Positions 36,384 through 46,170 of a stretch of DNA of 64,000 nt are shown here, in pieces. The notes below the pieces were generated by a model. That model was given only the letters and a program-made list of their open reading frames with translations. It searched no databases and was not told where the DNA came from. The DNA lies in NCBI GenBank assembly GCA_007695035.1, contig REEO01000067.1:85068-149067 (forward strand), given 5' to 3'. Origin of the DNA: Saprospirales bacterium (GTDB taxonomy: Bacteria; Bacteroidota; Bacteroidia; Chitinophagales; Saprospiraceae). The stretch's first letter is position 1; each line of letters begins with the position of its first letter. The translations under genes and the position numbers were made by a program.

Positions 36384-37178
36384 TTGAAGCAATATTTACA
36401 GCTGTTGAATCACATCTTAAAAGAGGGAAATGACAGGAGCGATCGGACCGGAACCGGTACAAGGAGTGTGTTTGGCTATCAAATGCGTTTTGATTTGCGA
36501 ACGGGTTTTCCCCTTCTGACTACCAAAAAGGTTCACTTCAAGTCCATTGTGCACGAATTGTTGTGGTTTTTGAAAGGCGATACCAATGTGGCATATCTCC
36601 AGGAAAACGGTATCAGAATTTGGAATGAATGGGCCGATGAGAATGGCGACCTGGGCCCTGTTTATGGCAAACAATGGAGATCGTGGGAAGCCCCGGATGG
36701 CAGTAAAGTGGACCAAATTAAATACGTCATCAATCTCATCCGAAATCAGCCCGAATCCAGGAGAATTTTAGTGAATGCCTGGAACAGCGGTGAACTGGAT
36801 AAAATGGCGCTTACGCCCTGTCACTGCCTCTTTCAATTCTATGTTGAAGAAGGGCATTTAAGCTGTCAACTGTATCAGCGGTCCGCTGATGTATTCCTGG
36901 GTGTTCCCTTTAATATCGCATCCTACAGCTTACTCACGCACATGATTGCTCAAATATGCGGTCTGAAACCGGGTGAATTTATTCATACTTTCGGAGATGT
37001 CCATCTTTACACCAATCACTTTGAGCAGGCAAAAACACAACTTCAGCGAAAGCCGGGATGCCTTCCACAATTGGAGTTAAATACAGCCATTAAAGACATA
37101 GATCAGTTTAAGTGTCAAGATATCAGATTGTTAGAGTATGATCCGGCACCGGGCATTCGCGCGCCCATTGCTGTTTGA
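36384..37178 (+). CDS. thyA: Thymidylate synthase
   Basis: 264 residues. The start codon is TTG, preceded by a good AAGGAAGG ribosome site at the right spacing; the next residues [14 protein letters not shown] match the family N-terminus, so no upstream ATG is missed. The active-site cysteine is in [13 protein letters not shown] near residue 147. The folate- and dUMP-binding blocks RSDRTGTGT near 20, [20 protein letters not shown] near 167 and HLYTNH near 208 are intact. It makes dTMP from dUMP with methylenetetrahydrofolate. No dihydrofolate reductase gene follows, as is common for this pair. Confidence 0.97.
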   Translation: MKQYLQLLNHILKEGNDRSDRTGTGTRSVFGYQMRFDLRTGFPLLTTKKVHFKSIVHELLWFLKGDTNVAYLQENGIRIWNEWADENGDLGPVYGKQWRSWEAPDGSKVDQIKYVINLIRNQPESRRILVNAWNSGELDKMALTPCHCLFQFYVEEGHLSCQLYQRSADVFLGVPFNIASYSLLTHMIAQICGLKPGEFIHTFGDVHLYTNHFEQAKTQLQRKPGCLPQLELNTAIKDIDQFKCQDIRLLEYDPAPGIRAPIAV

Positions 37179-37220
37179 TCAATTTAGAATATATCTAAAT
37201 AATTTGGATTCGATTAATTG

Positions 37221-37253
37221 TATTGCTAAAGATAACCTATTGACCTAAATTTG
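37221..37253 (+). promoter_or_regulatory. Bacteroidota-type promoter for the act-cox cluster
   Basis: TATTG at 37221-37225, a 20-nt spacer and TAAATTTG at 37246-37253 fit the -33/-7 pattern (TTG, then TAnnTTTG at about 19-21 nt). It lies 63 bp upstream of the actA start, just past thyA. It is the best candidate for the start of the respiratory operon. Confidence 0.5.
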
Positions 37254-37316
37254 CCCCGACATTGGATTAAATGTCACAGTATTGTTAAAAACATTTCACA
37301 TAAATTATATATCAGG

Positions 37317-38810
37317 ATGAGATTTACGCTACTTGGTTACGTCCTTTTATTTATAGGTTTGATGCTACTGACTTCGCAGGATCTATTCTCTCAGGAAGAT
37401 ATTCAGGAGGAGTTGGAGGCCATGGAAGAGATGGCTGAAGTTGAAGCCGAGGCTGAAGCGGAGGGTATCGACCTGGAGGAAGGTCGCGAGATTTTCAGGA
37501 CCCAGTGTGCTTCGTGCCACAACCGCAACATGGTTGATGACCTCACAGGTCCGGCACTCGGTGGAGTTCAGGAGCGCTGGGCGGATTATCCCATTGAAGA
37601 CCTGCGATACTTTATTCGCTACTCTCAACGGATGATAGAAGAAGGCCATCCCAAAGCTGTTGAAATTTGGGATGAGTGGGCACCCGCCATCATGAATAAT
37701 TTCCCAAATCTCACGGATGGTGAGATCGACAATATCCTCGCTTATGTAGATGCTGTTTATAAAGGTGAATATGGAGTTCCTGACGTAGCTGTTCGCGAGG
37801 TTGGTGAAGTGGAAGAGGAAGAACGAGACAACACATTCCTGTTGATCTCACTTATTGTTATTCTCACCTTGTTCGCGCTAATTTTGGCTAGAATCGCCAA
37901 TGTTCTCAGATCCATCCACATAGCCAAAGAGACCGGACAGGCGCCCGAGCCGGGAACCATAATGAGTATGCTGACAAGCAAGACGGTAATCGGCCTCGTG
38001 CTGTTTGCGGTCATTGTTCTGGGTGGATATACTACTGTAAATAATGCTATAGATCTCGGGCGACAACAAAATTACGCCCCTCAGCAACCCATTGAATTCT
38101 CCCATGCTGTTCATGCCGGCTTACACGAAATAGATTGCCAGTACTGTCACGATGCGGCTAGAAGGAGTAAAAATGCATTGATTCCACCTACTTCTACCTG
38201 TATGAATTGTCACACTGCCATTAAGATTGGTTCGGAGCACGGAACCGCTGAGCTGGTTAAAATCTTTGCATCCATTGGCTTTGATCCCGCAAATGATGAA
38301 TACATCGAGAATTACGAAGAGATGCCAATGGACGAAGTTGCCGCCATATATAAAAGATGGATTGAAGAACAATATGTCAGAGAAAATGAGCTGGATTACA
38401 TAGATGCCGCTGGCCGAAGAGAAGTGGACCGGCAGTGGGAAAATGTGGTGTCCAGTCTAACTCATGAAGATCGCGATCACGTGGCCGGACCTATTGAGTG
38501 GGTGCGAGTTCACAATCTACCTGATCACGTTTACTTTAACCACGCTCAACACGTAGTGGCCGGTAATGTGGATTGTCAAACCTGTCACGGAAAAGTGGAA
38601 GAAATGGAGGTTTTGGCTCAGTACAGCACCCTTTCTATGGGATGGTGTATAAATTGTCATAGACAGACCGAAGTTCAGGGATTTGCAGATGGTAATGAAT
38701 ACTATATGCAGGCTTATCAGAAATATCACGATGCGCTCTCAAGAGATGAGATGGACCGCGTAACTGTTGAAGATATTGGTGGATTGCAGTGTCAGGCTTG
38801 CCACTATTGA
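37317..38810 (+). CDS. actA: Alternative complex III subunit ActA, multiheme cytochrome c with extra N-terminal heme domain
   Basis: 497 residues from ATG 37317, which yields a clean signal peptide (MRFTLLGYVLLFIGLMLL). Six CxxCH heme sites are visible. One, CASCH at about 64-68, lies in an N-terminal monoheme domain. Two membrane segments follow (about 174-191 and 224-240). Then come five: CQYCH, CMNCH, CQTCH, CINCH and CQACH, the usual ActA pentaheme core. An acidic, repetitive EAEAEAE stretch (about 40-50) precedes the first heme. ActA passes electrons within complex III toward cytochrome c or oxidase. The extra heme domain is a likely fusion of a mobile carrier-type cytochrome. Confidence 0.93.
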   Translation: MRFTLLGYVLLFIGLMLLTSQDLFSQEDIQEELEAMEEMAEVEAEAEAEGIDLEEGREIFRTQCASCHNRNMVDDLTGPALGGVQERWADYPIEDLRYFIRYSQRMIEEGHPKAVEIWDEWAPAIMNNFPNLTDGEIDNILAYVDAVYKGEYGVPDVAVREVGEVEEEERDNTFLLISLIVILTLFALILARIANVLRSIHIAKETGQAPEPGTIMSMLTSKTVIGLVLFAVIVLGGYTTVNNAIDLGRQQNYAPQQPIEFSHAVHAGLHEIDCQYCHDAARRSKNALIPPTSTCMNCHTAIKIGSEHGTAELVKIFASIGFDPANDEYIENYEEMPMDEVAAIYKRWIEEQYVRENELDYIDAAGRREVDRQWENVVSSLTHEDRDHVAGPIEWVRVHNLPDHVYFNHAQHVVAGNVDCQTCHGKVEEMEVLAQYSTLSMGWCINCHRQTEVQGFADGNEYYMQAYQKYHDALSRDEMDRVTVEDIGGLQCQACHY

Positions 38811-38844
38811 TTTTTCTTAAAAAAGCTTTCAAAGTCATCATAAA

Positions 38845-41800
38845 ATGAAGCATAAAAATTCCAATGTTTGGGTGGGACCTGAAGAGGTCAATAATCCCGA
38901 AAATTTTAAAGAGAACTCCTCTAAAGAGTTTTTTGATGCACCTGTTTTGAATGACCTCTCCGATGAGGAAGTTGCCGACAGTGAAATGCATCAGGCTTCG
39001 AGAAGAGATTTTTTGAAATACCTCGGCTTCGGATTGGGAGCTGCGACGCTGGCAGCCAGTTGTGAAATGCCGGTTAGAAGAGCTTTGCCGTATGTAGTGC
39101 AGCCTGACTCAATTGTTCCCGGTGTTTCCACCTATTACTCAAGTAATTTTGTTAAAGGGGGTGATTTTTGTCCGGTCATAGTCAAAACCCGCGAGGGAAG
39201 ACCCATAAAGATCGAGGGCAACCCACTCTCTCCCTATGCCGGAGGTGGAACTTCTGCAAAGGCCCAGGCTTCAGTGCTCGAACTTTACGATACCAGTCGG
39301 TTGAAGTACCCGGGAAAGGTTAAAGATGAGGGTGGTATTGAAAAAATGAGTTGGGAGGAGATAGATGAAAAAATAATCGGTGAATTGGCTGAAGATGCCA
39401 ATATCGCTATTTTGTCTAATACAGTGCACAGCCCCTCCACCAGAAGAGCGGTGGAAGCTTTTAAAGAAAAGTATTCCAATGCCACCCACGTTCAGTACGA
39501 CGCTGTCTCATCAGCTGCCATGCTGGATGCTTATGAGGAGGCATTTGGCAGAAGAGCCTTACCGAGCCATCGCTTTGATGAAGCTTCTGTGGTGGTTTCC
39601 CTGGGTGCTGACTTCCTTGGTACCTGGTTATCTCCGGTTCAATTTGCTCATCAGTGGGCCAAAAAGCGCAAGATCCGCGATCCGAAAAATGCTGAGATGA
39701 GCAGGGTTATTTGCATAGAACCGCATTTCTCTCTCACCGGATCCAATGCCGATAACAGGGTACTGGTTCGCCCATCTGAAATGGGTTTGGCCACTGCCAT
39801 GCTTCACAATGAAGTTGCAAGCCTACTCAATGCAGGTGGACAGGTGACCGTAAGTGGATCATTTAAGAACCCAAAGGCAGAGAATGGTATAAAGAGAGCG
39901 GCTCAAAACCTGGTGGATGCCTACAGAAACGGCCATGCAACCATGGTCTTAGCCGGCACCAACAATAAAGCTGAGCATCTCATTGCAATTCGATTAAATC
40001 AACTGCTGGAAAACTACGGCAGGTCGCTGGATAAAAACCAGGCTATGAACCTAAAGCTCGGTAGCGATGCAGCTATGAATGAGTTGATTAGTGATATGGA
40101 AAATGGTAGGGTAGATGCACTCATCGTATTGGATGAAGCCAATCCGGTTTTTGATCTTCCCGACGGCGAAAAATTTGAAAGGGCTATGAATAATGTGGGT
40201 TTGAGGATATCGATGACCACACTCCCCAACGAAACTCTCGCAAAATGTCACTACTCTTGCCCAACTCATCATTTTCTGGAGTCATGGGGAGATGTAAATC
40301 CAATGGATGGACACTATGGCATCGTTCAGCCTACCATTCACCCCCTCTTTGAAACCAGAGAAAAGGAAGAGAGTATTTTGAAATGGGCCGATGCCTTACC
40401 TGAAGCAACAGGTCAGGGACGCCCGTTTTATCACTTTATAAGAGAGACATGGGAGGAAGAGGTATTCCCCCGTCAGAGCCGGTTTGCAGGATTTCAGCGG
40501 TTTTGGGACCACAGTCTGCACAATGGTTTTGTAGATATCCCTCTTGAAAATAACGACAATGGAGAGGAGTATGGAACCATTGAGGTTTCCGGGCTTGGAA
40601 ACAGAGTTTCCAGTCCTTCCTCCGCTGAATTAGAACTTAGTTTTTACGAGACTGTTCACGTGGGCAATGGTCAGTATGCCAACAACCCCTGGTTGCAAGA
40701 GATGCCGGATCCACTTCTGAGGACAGTTTACGACAGTTGTCTTTCGGTTAGCTTGAAATGGGATGGGCGCAACAAAATTACCGGTTGGAAGGGCTTTGAG
40801 GATGGCGACCAGGCTGAATTGAAGATTGGTGAGAAGGTGTATGACGTACCAGTAACCACGCAATATGGTTTGCTTGAGGGTCAGGTAGCGATGCCGCTCG
40901 GATATGGTAGGGTCGTATCAGGACCTGCCGGGACAGATGTGGGATCCAATATTTATCCAAGTATGTGGAGGGATAATGATGGCTACATCCAGTACTACGC
41001 CACTCAGGTTGAGGTCAGTGATCCTAAAGGGAAAGACATATCTTATGCATCTGTTCAGTATCACCATACTTACGGGGTAGCGGATGAAGACCCCAATACG
41101 CAGGAGCGCATTAATGTGGATGAGCAGTCCATCGTAGATATCGGCCCCGGATTCCAGGGTGCTTTGACCCGCCGAACGGTTATCCGAAATGCTAATTTAG
41201 CAGAGCTTGATGAGGCGGTGGAAAATCTTGTAAAGGAAAGAGAGCACCATCAATACCTCAATCAAACGAGTTTGTACCCGGGTTTTGATGATCTATATGC
41301 CAATGGTCACCACTGGGGTATGACGGTTGATTTGTCTGCATGTATTGGTTGTGGAGCCTGCCAGGTAGCCTGTATGGCTGAAAATAACGTCCCTGTAGTA
41401 GGTAAGAATCAGGTTCGAAGACACCAGGAGATGACGTGGCTGAGAATTGACAGGTACTACTATGGAGATTTTGACAACCCCAATGTGGTCTATCAGCCGA
41501 TGATGTGCCAGCACTGCGACAATGCTCCCTGTGAGAATGTATGTCCGGTGAATGCCACCAATCACTCCTCAGAGGGATTGAATCAAATGACTTATAATCG
41601 CTGTATCGGGACCAGATATTGTGCGAACAATTGTCCTTTCAAAGTGAGGAGGTTTAACTGGTTGGATTATACCACCAACGACATGTTCCCGGCCAATGAA
41701 AACAATCCATTTGGAACAGAGGTGCCGTTCTACGCTGACAATTTGACGCGAATGGTATTGAATCCCGACGTGACAGTTCGTAGCCGGGGAGTAATTGAGA

Positions 41801-42078
41801 AGTGTAGTTTCTGTGTACAGCGAATTCAGGAGGGCAAGTTGAAGGCCAAGAATGAGCGCAGAGCACTCAGAGACGGCGATATCAAAACCGCCTGTGTCAG
41901 TGCCTGCCCGACAGGAGCATTGCAGTTCGGTGATATGAATGACAAAGAAAGCACAGTGACGAAGGACAAAGAGAGTCCACTCAGCTACTACGTACTTGAA
42001 GAGGTCAACGTTCGACCATCTGTAGGATACATGATGAAAGTCATCAATAAAGACGAGAATATTAATAAGGAAGCCTAA
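38845..42078 (+). CDS. actB: Alternative complex III subunit ActB, Mo-oxidoreductase-like/iron-sulfur fusion
   Basis: 1077 residues. A twin-arginine signal (SRRDFLKYLGFGLGAATLAASC) comes after an unusually long N-terminus of about 50 residues, as in Bacteroidota ActB. The first part (about 80-800) is a molybdopterin-oxidoreductase-like fold that holds no cofactor in known ActB proteins. The C-terminal part (from about 825) binds iron-sulfur clusters through CIGCGACQVAC, CQHCDNAPCENVC, CIGTRYCANNC plus a later CSFC, and CVSAC. It should move electrons from quinol toward ActA. It lies 34 bp after actA in the same operon. Confidence 0.95.
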   Translation: MKHKNSNVWVGPEEVNNPENFKENSSKEFFDAPVLNDLSDEEVADSEMHQASRRDFLKYLGFGLGAATLAASCEMPVRRALPYVVQPDSIVPGVSTYYSSNFVKGGDFCPVIVKTREGRPIKIEGNPLSPYAGGGTSAKAQASVLELYDTSRLKYPGKVKDEGGIEKMSWEEIDEKIIGELAEDANIAILSNTVHSPSTRRAVEAFKEKYSNATHVQYDAVSSAAMLDAYEEAFGRRALPSHRFDEASVVVSLGADFLGTWLSPVQFAHQWAKKRKIRDPKNAEMSRVICIEPHFSLTGSNADNRVLVRPSEMGLATAMLHNEVASLLNAGGQVTVSGSFKNPKAENGIKRAAQNLVDAYRNGHATMVLAGTNNKAEHLIAIRLNQLLENYGRSLDKNQAMNLKLGSDAAMNELISDMENGRVDALIVLDEANPVFDLPDGEKFERAMNNVGLRISMTTLPNETLAKCHYSCPTHHFLESWGDVNPMDGHYGIVQPTIHPLFETREKEESILKWADALPEATGQGRPFYHFIRETWEEEVFPRQSRFAGFQRFWDHSLHNGFVDIPLENNDNGEEYGTIEVSGLGNRVSSPSSAELELSFYETVHVGNGQYANNPWLQEMPDPLLRTVYDSCLSVSLKWDGRNKITGWKGFEDGDQAELKIGEKVYDVPVTTQYGLLEGQVAMPLGYGRVVSGPAGTDVGSNIYPSMWRDNDGYIQYYATQVEVSDPKGKDISYASVQYHHTYGVADEDPNTQERINVDEQSIVDIGPGFQGALTRRTVIRNANLAELDEAVENLVKEREHHQYLNQTSLYPGFDDLYANGHHWGMTVDLSACIGCGACQVACMAENNVPVVGKNQVRRHQEMTWLRIDRYYYGDFDNPNVVYQPMMCQHCDNAPCENVCPVNATNHSSEGLNQMTYNRCIGTRYCANNCPFKVRRFNWLDYTTNDMFPANENNPFGTEVPFYADNLTRMVLNPDVTVRSRGVIEKCSFCVQRIQEGKLKAKNERRALRDGDIKTACVSACPTGALQFGDMNDKESTVTKDKESPLSYYVLEEVNVRPSVGYMMKVINKDENINKEA

Positions 42079-42101
42079 CAATAGTATAAATAGACGAATT
42101 T

Positions 42102-43511
42102 ATGGGTTCAATTACATCGCCTATCAGGGAGCCATTGGTTACGGGCAACAAGACCTACCATCAGATAACAGAGGATATCTGTGCTCCAACTGAGCGTGCT
42201 CCGAGTTTAAGTTGGACAATTGCCTTTACCATTGCCAATGTCTTATTGGGTGTCTTTACTTTTACGAGTGTATGGACTGTTTACTTTGGAATTGGCACCT
42301 GGGATCTCAACCGGACAGTTGGTTGGGGATGGGATATTACCAACTTTGTTTGGTGGATTGGTATTGGTCACGCAGGTACGCTTATTTCTGCGATTTTGCT
42401 GTTGTTTAGGCAAAAGTGGAGAACTGGTGTTAACCGTGCGGCTGAGGCTATGACTATATTTGCGGTAGCCGTTGCCGGTCAGTTTCCCTTGATACACATG
42501 GGACGTGCCTGGCTTGCCTTCTTCATTTTCCCCTATCCCAATACGAGGGGTCCACTCTGGGTGAATTTCAACTCGCCACTTTTATGGGATGTATTTGCGA
42601 TTAGTACCTATGCGACAGTGTCAATACTTTTCTGGTACGTGGGGTTGATTCCTGACCTTGCAACGGTAAGGGACAGGGCCAGTGGTTTCAGGAAAAAGAT
42701 TTATAGTTTTGTCTCTTTTGGATGGACAGGTTCCGCCAAACATTGGCAGCGATGGGAGTCTCTCTCTCTCGTGCTTGCGGGTTTAGCCACCCCACTTGTA
42801 CTTTCGGTTCACACCATTGTGAGTTTTGACTTTGCAACCTCTGTAATACCGGGTTGGCACACCACTATTTTTCCTCCGTACTTTGTGGCAGGTGCTATTT
42901 TCTCCGGTTTTGCAATGGTACTGACCCTTATGATTATTACCCGACATGTGCTAAATCTAAAAGACTATATAACCATTGCTCACATTGAGTCCATGAATAA
43001 GGTTATACTTCTGACGGGTACCATGGTTGGTATTGCCTATCTGACGGAGATGTTTGTAGCCTGGTACAGTGGTTATATATACGAGCAGTTCGCATTTTAC
43101 AACAGAGCTCTTGGACCTTACTGGTTCGCCTATTTTGCGATGATGGCCTGCAATCTTATCTCCCCTCAAATATTTTGGTGGAAAAAGATGCGGAGGAATA
43201 TATATGTAACATTTATCATATCAATTTTTGTCAACATTGGTATGTGGTATGAGCGATTTGTAATTATTGCGACCACGCTTGCTAGAGACTTTTTGCCCTC
43301 TTCGTGGAGTCTTTACACTCCCACTTGGGTAGAGGTCGGTATTTTCGTAGGGTCACTTGGAATGTTTTTCACCCTGTTTCTTGTGTTTGTCAGGGTGGCG
43401 CCTGTTGTGGCAATAGCTGAGATTAAGCACATATTGAAAACTTCAGGTGATCAATATCTCGAAGAGAAGAAAGAATATGTCAAGAAACAACAATTCACTG
43501 AAAAAGAATAA
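42102..43511 (+). CDS. actC: Alternative complex III subunit ActC, NrfD-like quinol-binding membrane protein
   Basis: 469 residues with about ten membrane helices, of the NrfD/PsrC type. Typical segments include FTIANVLLGVFTFTSVW, WWIGIGHAGTLISAILLLF near residue 90, FPLIHMGRAW near 130 and LATPLVLSVHTIVSFDFA near 225. The His and acidic residues around the quinol site are in place. With ActF it forms the membrane core where quinol is oxidised. It begins 23 bp after actB. Confidence 0.95.
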   Translation: MGSITSPIREPLVTGNKTYHQITEDICAPTERAPSLSWTIAFTIANVLLGVFTFTSVWTVYFGIGTWDLNRTVGWGWDITNFVWWIGIGHAGTLISAILLLFRQKWRTGVNRAAEAMTIFAVAVAGQFPLIHMGRAWLAFFIFPYPNTRGPLWVNFNSPLLWDVFAISTYATVSILFWYVGLIPDLATVRDRASGFRKKIYSFVSFGWTGSAKHWQRWESLSLVLAGLATPLVLSVHTIVSFDFATSVIPGWHTTIFPPYFVAGAIFSGFAMVLTLMIITRHVLNLKDYITIAHIESMNKVILLTGTMVGIAYLTEMFVAWYSGYIYEQFAFYNRALGPYWFAYFAMMACNLISPQIFWWKKMRRNIYVTFIISIFVNIGMWYERFVIIATTLARDFLPSSWSLYTPTWVEVGIFVGSLGMFFTLFLVFVRVAPVVAIAEIKHILKTSGDQYLEEKKEYVKKQQFTEKE

Positions 43512-43522
43512 ATTTTATAATC

Positions 43523-44050
43523 ATGGCTAATAAAAAGGATGTGTTGTTTGGCCTCTACGATGATGAGGAGATATTGGTAGATGCAGTAAAGGAGGCGAAA
43601 AATCAGAAGTTCGATATAATGGATGTTTTTACACCATTTCCGGTGCATGGATTGGATCCCGCTCTCGGTCTCTCTGAATCGCGATTGCACGTGGCCGGTT
43701 TTGTATTTGGTCTGCTCGGAGCCCTAACCGCTTTTGGGTTTATGACCTGGATAAATGTGGTGGATTGGCCCATCATTATTGGCGGTAAACCTTACTGGGC
43801 TGTTCCTGCCTTTATACCCATCACCTTCGAGCTCACTGTTTTATTCTCGGCAGTGGGTATGGTTATCGTTTTTTATACCATTTGCGGACTGGCGCCAACA
43901 GGCAATACGAAAGTACTTGATAACAGGATTACCGACGATAAATTCTGTCTCGCATTTGACGTGACCCAAATGGACGAGTCAGAGAAAATGGAACTTGAGA
44001 AGTTTTTTGGAAACACCGGAGCTTCGGAGATCAATACTAAAACATTATGA
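43523..44050 (+). CDS. actD: Alternative complex III subunit ActD (DUF3341)
   Basis: 175 residues. It has a soluble N-terminus (VLFGLYDDEEILVDAVKEAK, then DVFTPFPVHGLDPALGL) and two membrane segments (about 56-76 and 95-125), then a soluble tail. This is the DUF3341 pattern of ActD, a structural subunit that clamps the membrane core of complex III. Its stop overlaps the actE start by 4 bp (ATGA). Confidence 0.94.
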   Translation: MANKKDVLFGLYDDEEILVDAVKEAKNQKFDIMDVFTPFPVHGLDPALGLSESRLHVAGFVFGLLGALTAFGFMTWINVVDWPIIIGGKPYWAVPAFIPITFELTVLFSAVGMVIVFYTICGLAPTGNTKVLDNRITDDKFCLAFDVTQMDESEKMELEKFFGNTGASEINTKTL

Positions 44051-44814
44051 AAATCTTTGAAATGAGATTAGGACTAATATATTTCTGTGCAGCGATAGTT
44101 TTCCTTGCATTGTCATCCTGTCAAAAAGCCGGAGGTGATTTTCCCGGTAGGGAATATGTGCCCGACATGGGACACAGTATTTCATTCCAGGCCAACTACT
44201 ACAATTTCTATTCACTCAACACCTGGGGAACAGAAGGGGAGTATTATCAACTAGCTCTTCCAAGAACTCCTGTGGATGGTACTGTACCCATAGGAATGGC
44301 AGGACTTTCAACCTCCCTTGATGCCGCGGAAGCCGATGATATGAGATTAGCTTTGCAGAGTTTTGTTCTCAGTGGTTCGGTTCCCTACTATTACGAGGAT
44401 ACAGAGGAAGGCAGACAAAGAGCTTCAGAGGAAATTATTGAGAATCCTTTCCCTATCACGGAAAGAGGCCTTGCAATGGGTAAGGAAATGTATGAAATTT
44501 ACTGCGGTATTTGTCATGGCAATGCCGGAGATGGTTTGGGCTATCTGGTAAGAGATGACGGAGGTGTCTATCCCGCTGCACCGACCAGCTTCCTTCTTGA
44601 TGAGTGGGTCTCCGCTTCGAATGGGAAGTACTATCACGCAATCATGCACGGTAGAAATGTAATGGGGGCGTACAACGATAAATTGTCCTATGAAGAAAGA
44701 TGGCAAGTAATCCACTACATCAGATCACTACAGGCCAATGCAGCCGGATTGGCCTACAGCGAAGATGAAAATACACTGAATGAAATTGACATACCCGCCG
44801 GATTGATTCAATGA
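44047..44814 (+). CDS. actE: Alternative complex III subunit ActE, monoheme cytochrome c lipoprotein
   Basis: 255 residues. The signal peptide ends in a lipobox L-S-S-C (Cys near 26). A single heme site, CGICH, lies near residue 155 in MYEIYCGICHGNAGDG. An axial Met is likely in HGRNVMGAYNDKLSYEERWQV near 200. It should carry electrons from ActA to the oxidase or to a soluble cytochrome. A 4-bp overlap with actD points to coupled translation. Confidence 0.94.
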   Translation: MKIFEMRLGLIYFCAAIVFLALSSCQKAGGDFPGREYVPDMGHSISFQANYYNFYSLNTWGTEGEYYQLALPRTPVDGTVPIGMAGLSTSLDAAEADDMRLALQSFVLSGSVPYYYEDTEEGRQRASEEIIENPFPITERGLAMGKEMYEIYCGICHGNAGDGLGYLVRDDGGVYPAAPTSFLLDEWVSASNGKYYHAIMHGRNVMGAYNDKLSYEERWQVIHYIRSLQANAAGLAYSEDENTLNEIDIPAGLIQ

Positions 44815-44870
44815 AAGAATGTTTTAACTGACGATCGGGAATTTAATTGATAAAGTTTAAAAAATAATAG

Positions 44871-46115
44871 ATGCAAACCTTTTCATTTGCCGGTAGTGAA
44901 CGCAAATTTTTTGGTGCCTGTATGGTTGTCGGAGTTATAAGTCTCCTGGCCATTTATCTGACCGACGATCCGCTTCACAGCAGATTCTGGGGAAACATCC
45001 TACAGAATGGGAGTTTCTTTTTGGGCATTGCTTTTATCAGCTTGTTTTTGTACGCTGCTAAAATCATTGCATACTCGGGATGGCATGTACAGTTCAAGCG
45101 GATTTTGGAATCCTATTCACTTTTCCTCGGCCTGGGCCTTATTTTTATGATCGTACTTGGTTTGGGTACTTACTTTGGATTCCACAGCCTATACGAGTGG
45201 AATCAGCCACATTTGGTGGAGGATGATCCCATTATCCAGGGTAAAAGTCCATTCTTGAATCCCGGATGGTATCTATTTGCTACCATTGTATTTGGTGGTT
45301 CGTGGTTTTTTGTGGCCAGGCAATTAAGGGCATTGAGTCTCAAGGAGGATAGCGAGGGTGACATCAGTTTTAAGATACATAAGAAAATGAAGATATGGGC
45401 TGCCATAATGCTGCCATTGGGTGGTTTTACCAGTGCTGCAGCTATCTGGCTTTGGTTGATGTCCCTTGATGCCCATTGGTACAGCACACTTTACGGCTGG
45501 TACACTGCGTCAAGTTGGTTGGTGGCAGCAGTAGGATTTCTGATACTCACTATAATCTATCTGAAGTCTCGAGGTTATTATCCTAAGGTTACCGAAGAGC
45601 ATCTTCATGACCTCGGCAAGTATTTGTTTGCATTCAGTATTTTTTGGGCTTATTTGTGGTTCTCGCAGTATATGCTCATCTGGTACGCCAATATCGGTGA
45701 GGCCACCATTTACTTTCACCACAGGCATGAACATTACCCGACCTTGTTTTACATAAACCTGGTGATAAATTTTGCACTTCCGTTCCTCATTTTACTGACT
45801 AATGACAGTAAAAGAAGGAAAGGCACGCTAATTTTTGTTAGTATAGCAGTGATAATCGGACATTGGATAGACTTCTTCCTGATGGTTAAGCCCGGCGTGC
45901 ATTACACGACCAATAAAATACTGATGACAACCGGAATGGAAGAAGCTGCTGCTGAACTTACCAGGTTTACAATGCCCGGATTACTCGACTTTGGTGTGTT
46001 TATTGGCTTTATAGGCCTATTCGGTTACTTTGTGTTCAATTCGCTTACAAAAGCGGCACTGGTACCTGCAAAAGATCCCTATTTGGAAGAGAGTTTACAC
46101 CACCATGTCGCTTAA
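44871..46115 (+). CDS. actF: Alternative complex III subunit ActF, polytopic membrane protein
   Basis: 414 residues with about ten membrane helices, including WNILQNGSFFLGIAFISLFLY-like first segments, WAAIMLPLGGFTSAAAIWLWLMSLDAHWYST near residue 170 and FWAYLWFSQYMLIWYANIGE near 260. It is related to ActC in size and layout and forms the second half of the quinol-binding core. It ends 55 bp before coxB. Confidence 0.95.
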   Translation: MQTFSFAGSERKFFGACMVVGVISLLAIYLTDDPLHSRFWGNILQNGSFFLGIAFISLFLYAAKIIAYSGWHVQFKRILESYSLFLGLGLIFMIVLGLGTYFGFHSLYEWNQPHLVEDDPIIQGKSPFLNPGWYLFATIVFGGSWFFVARQLRALSLKEDSEGDISFKIHKKMKIWAAIMLPLGGFTSAAAIWLWLMSLDAHWYSTLYGWYTASSWLVAAVGFLILTIIYLKSRGYYPKVTEEHLHDLGKYLFAFSIFWAYLWFSQYMLIWYANIGEATIYFHHRHEHYPTLFYINLVINFALPFLILLTNDSKRRKGTLIFVSIAVIIGHWIDFFLMVKPGVHYTTNKILMTTGMEEAAAELTRFTMPGLLDFGVFIGFIGLFGYFVFNSLTKAALVPAKDPYLEESLHHHVA

Positions 46116-46170
46116 TTGATGATCGAGTAGTTGTAGATGATAATTTTATAAATTTTTAAAGACCTATATA

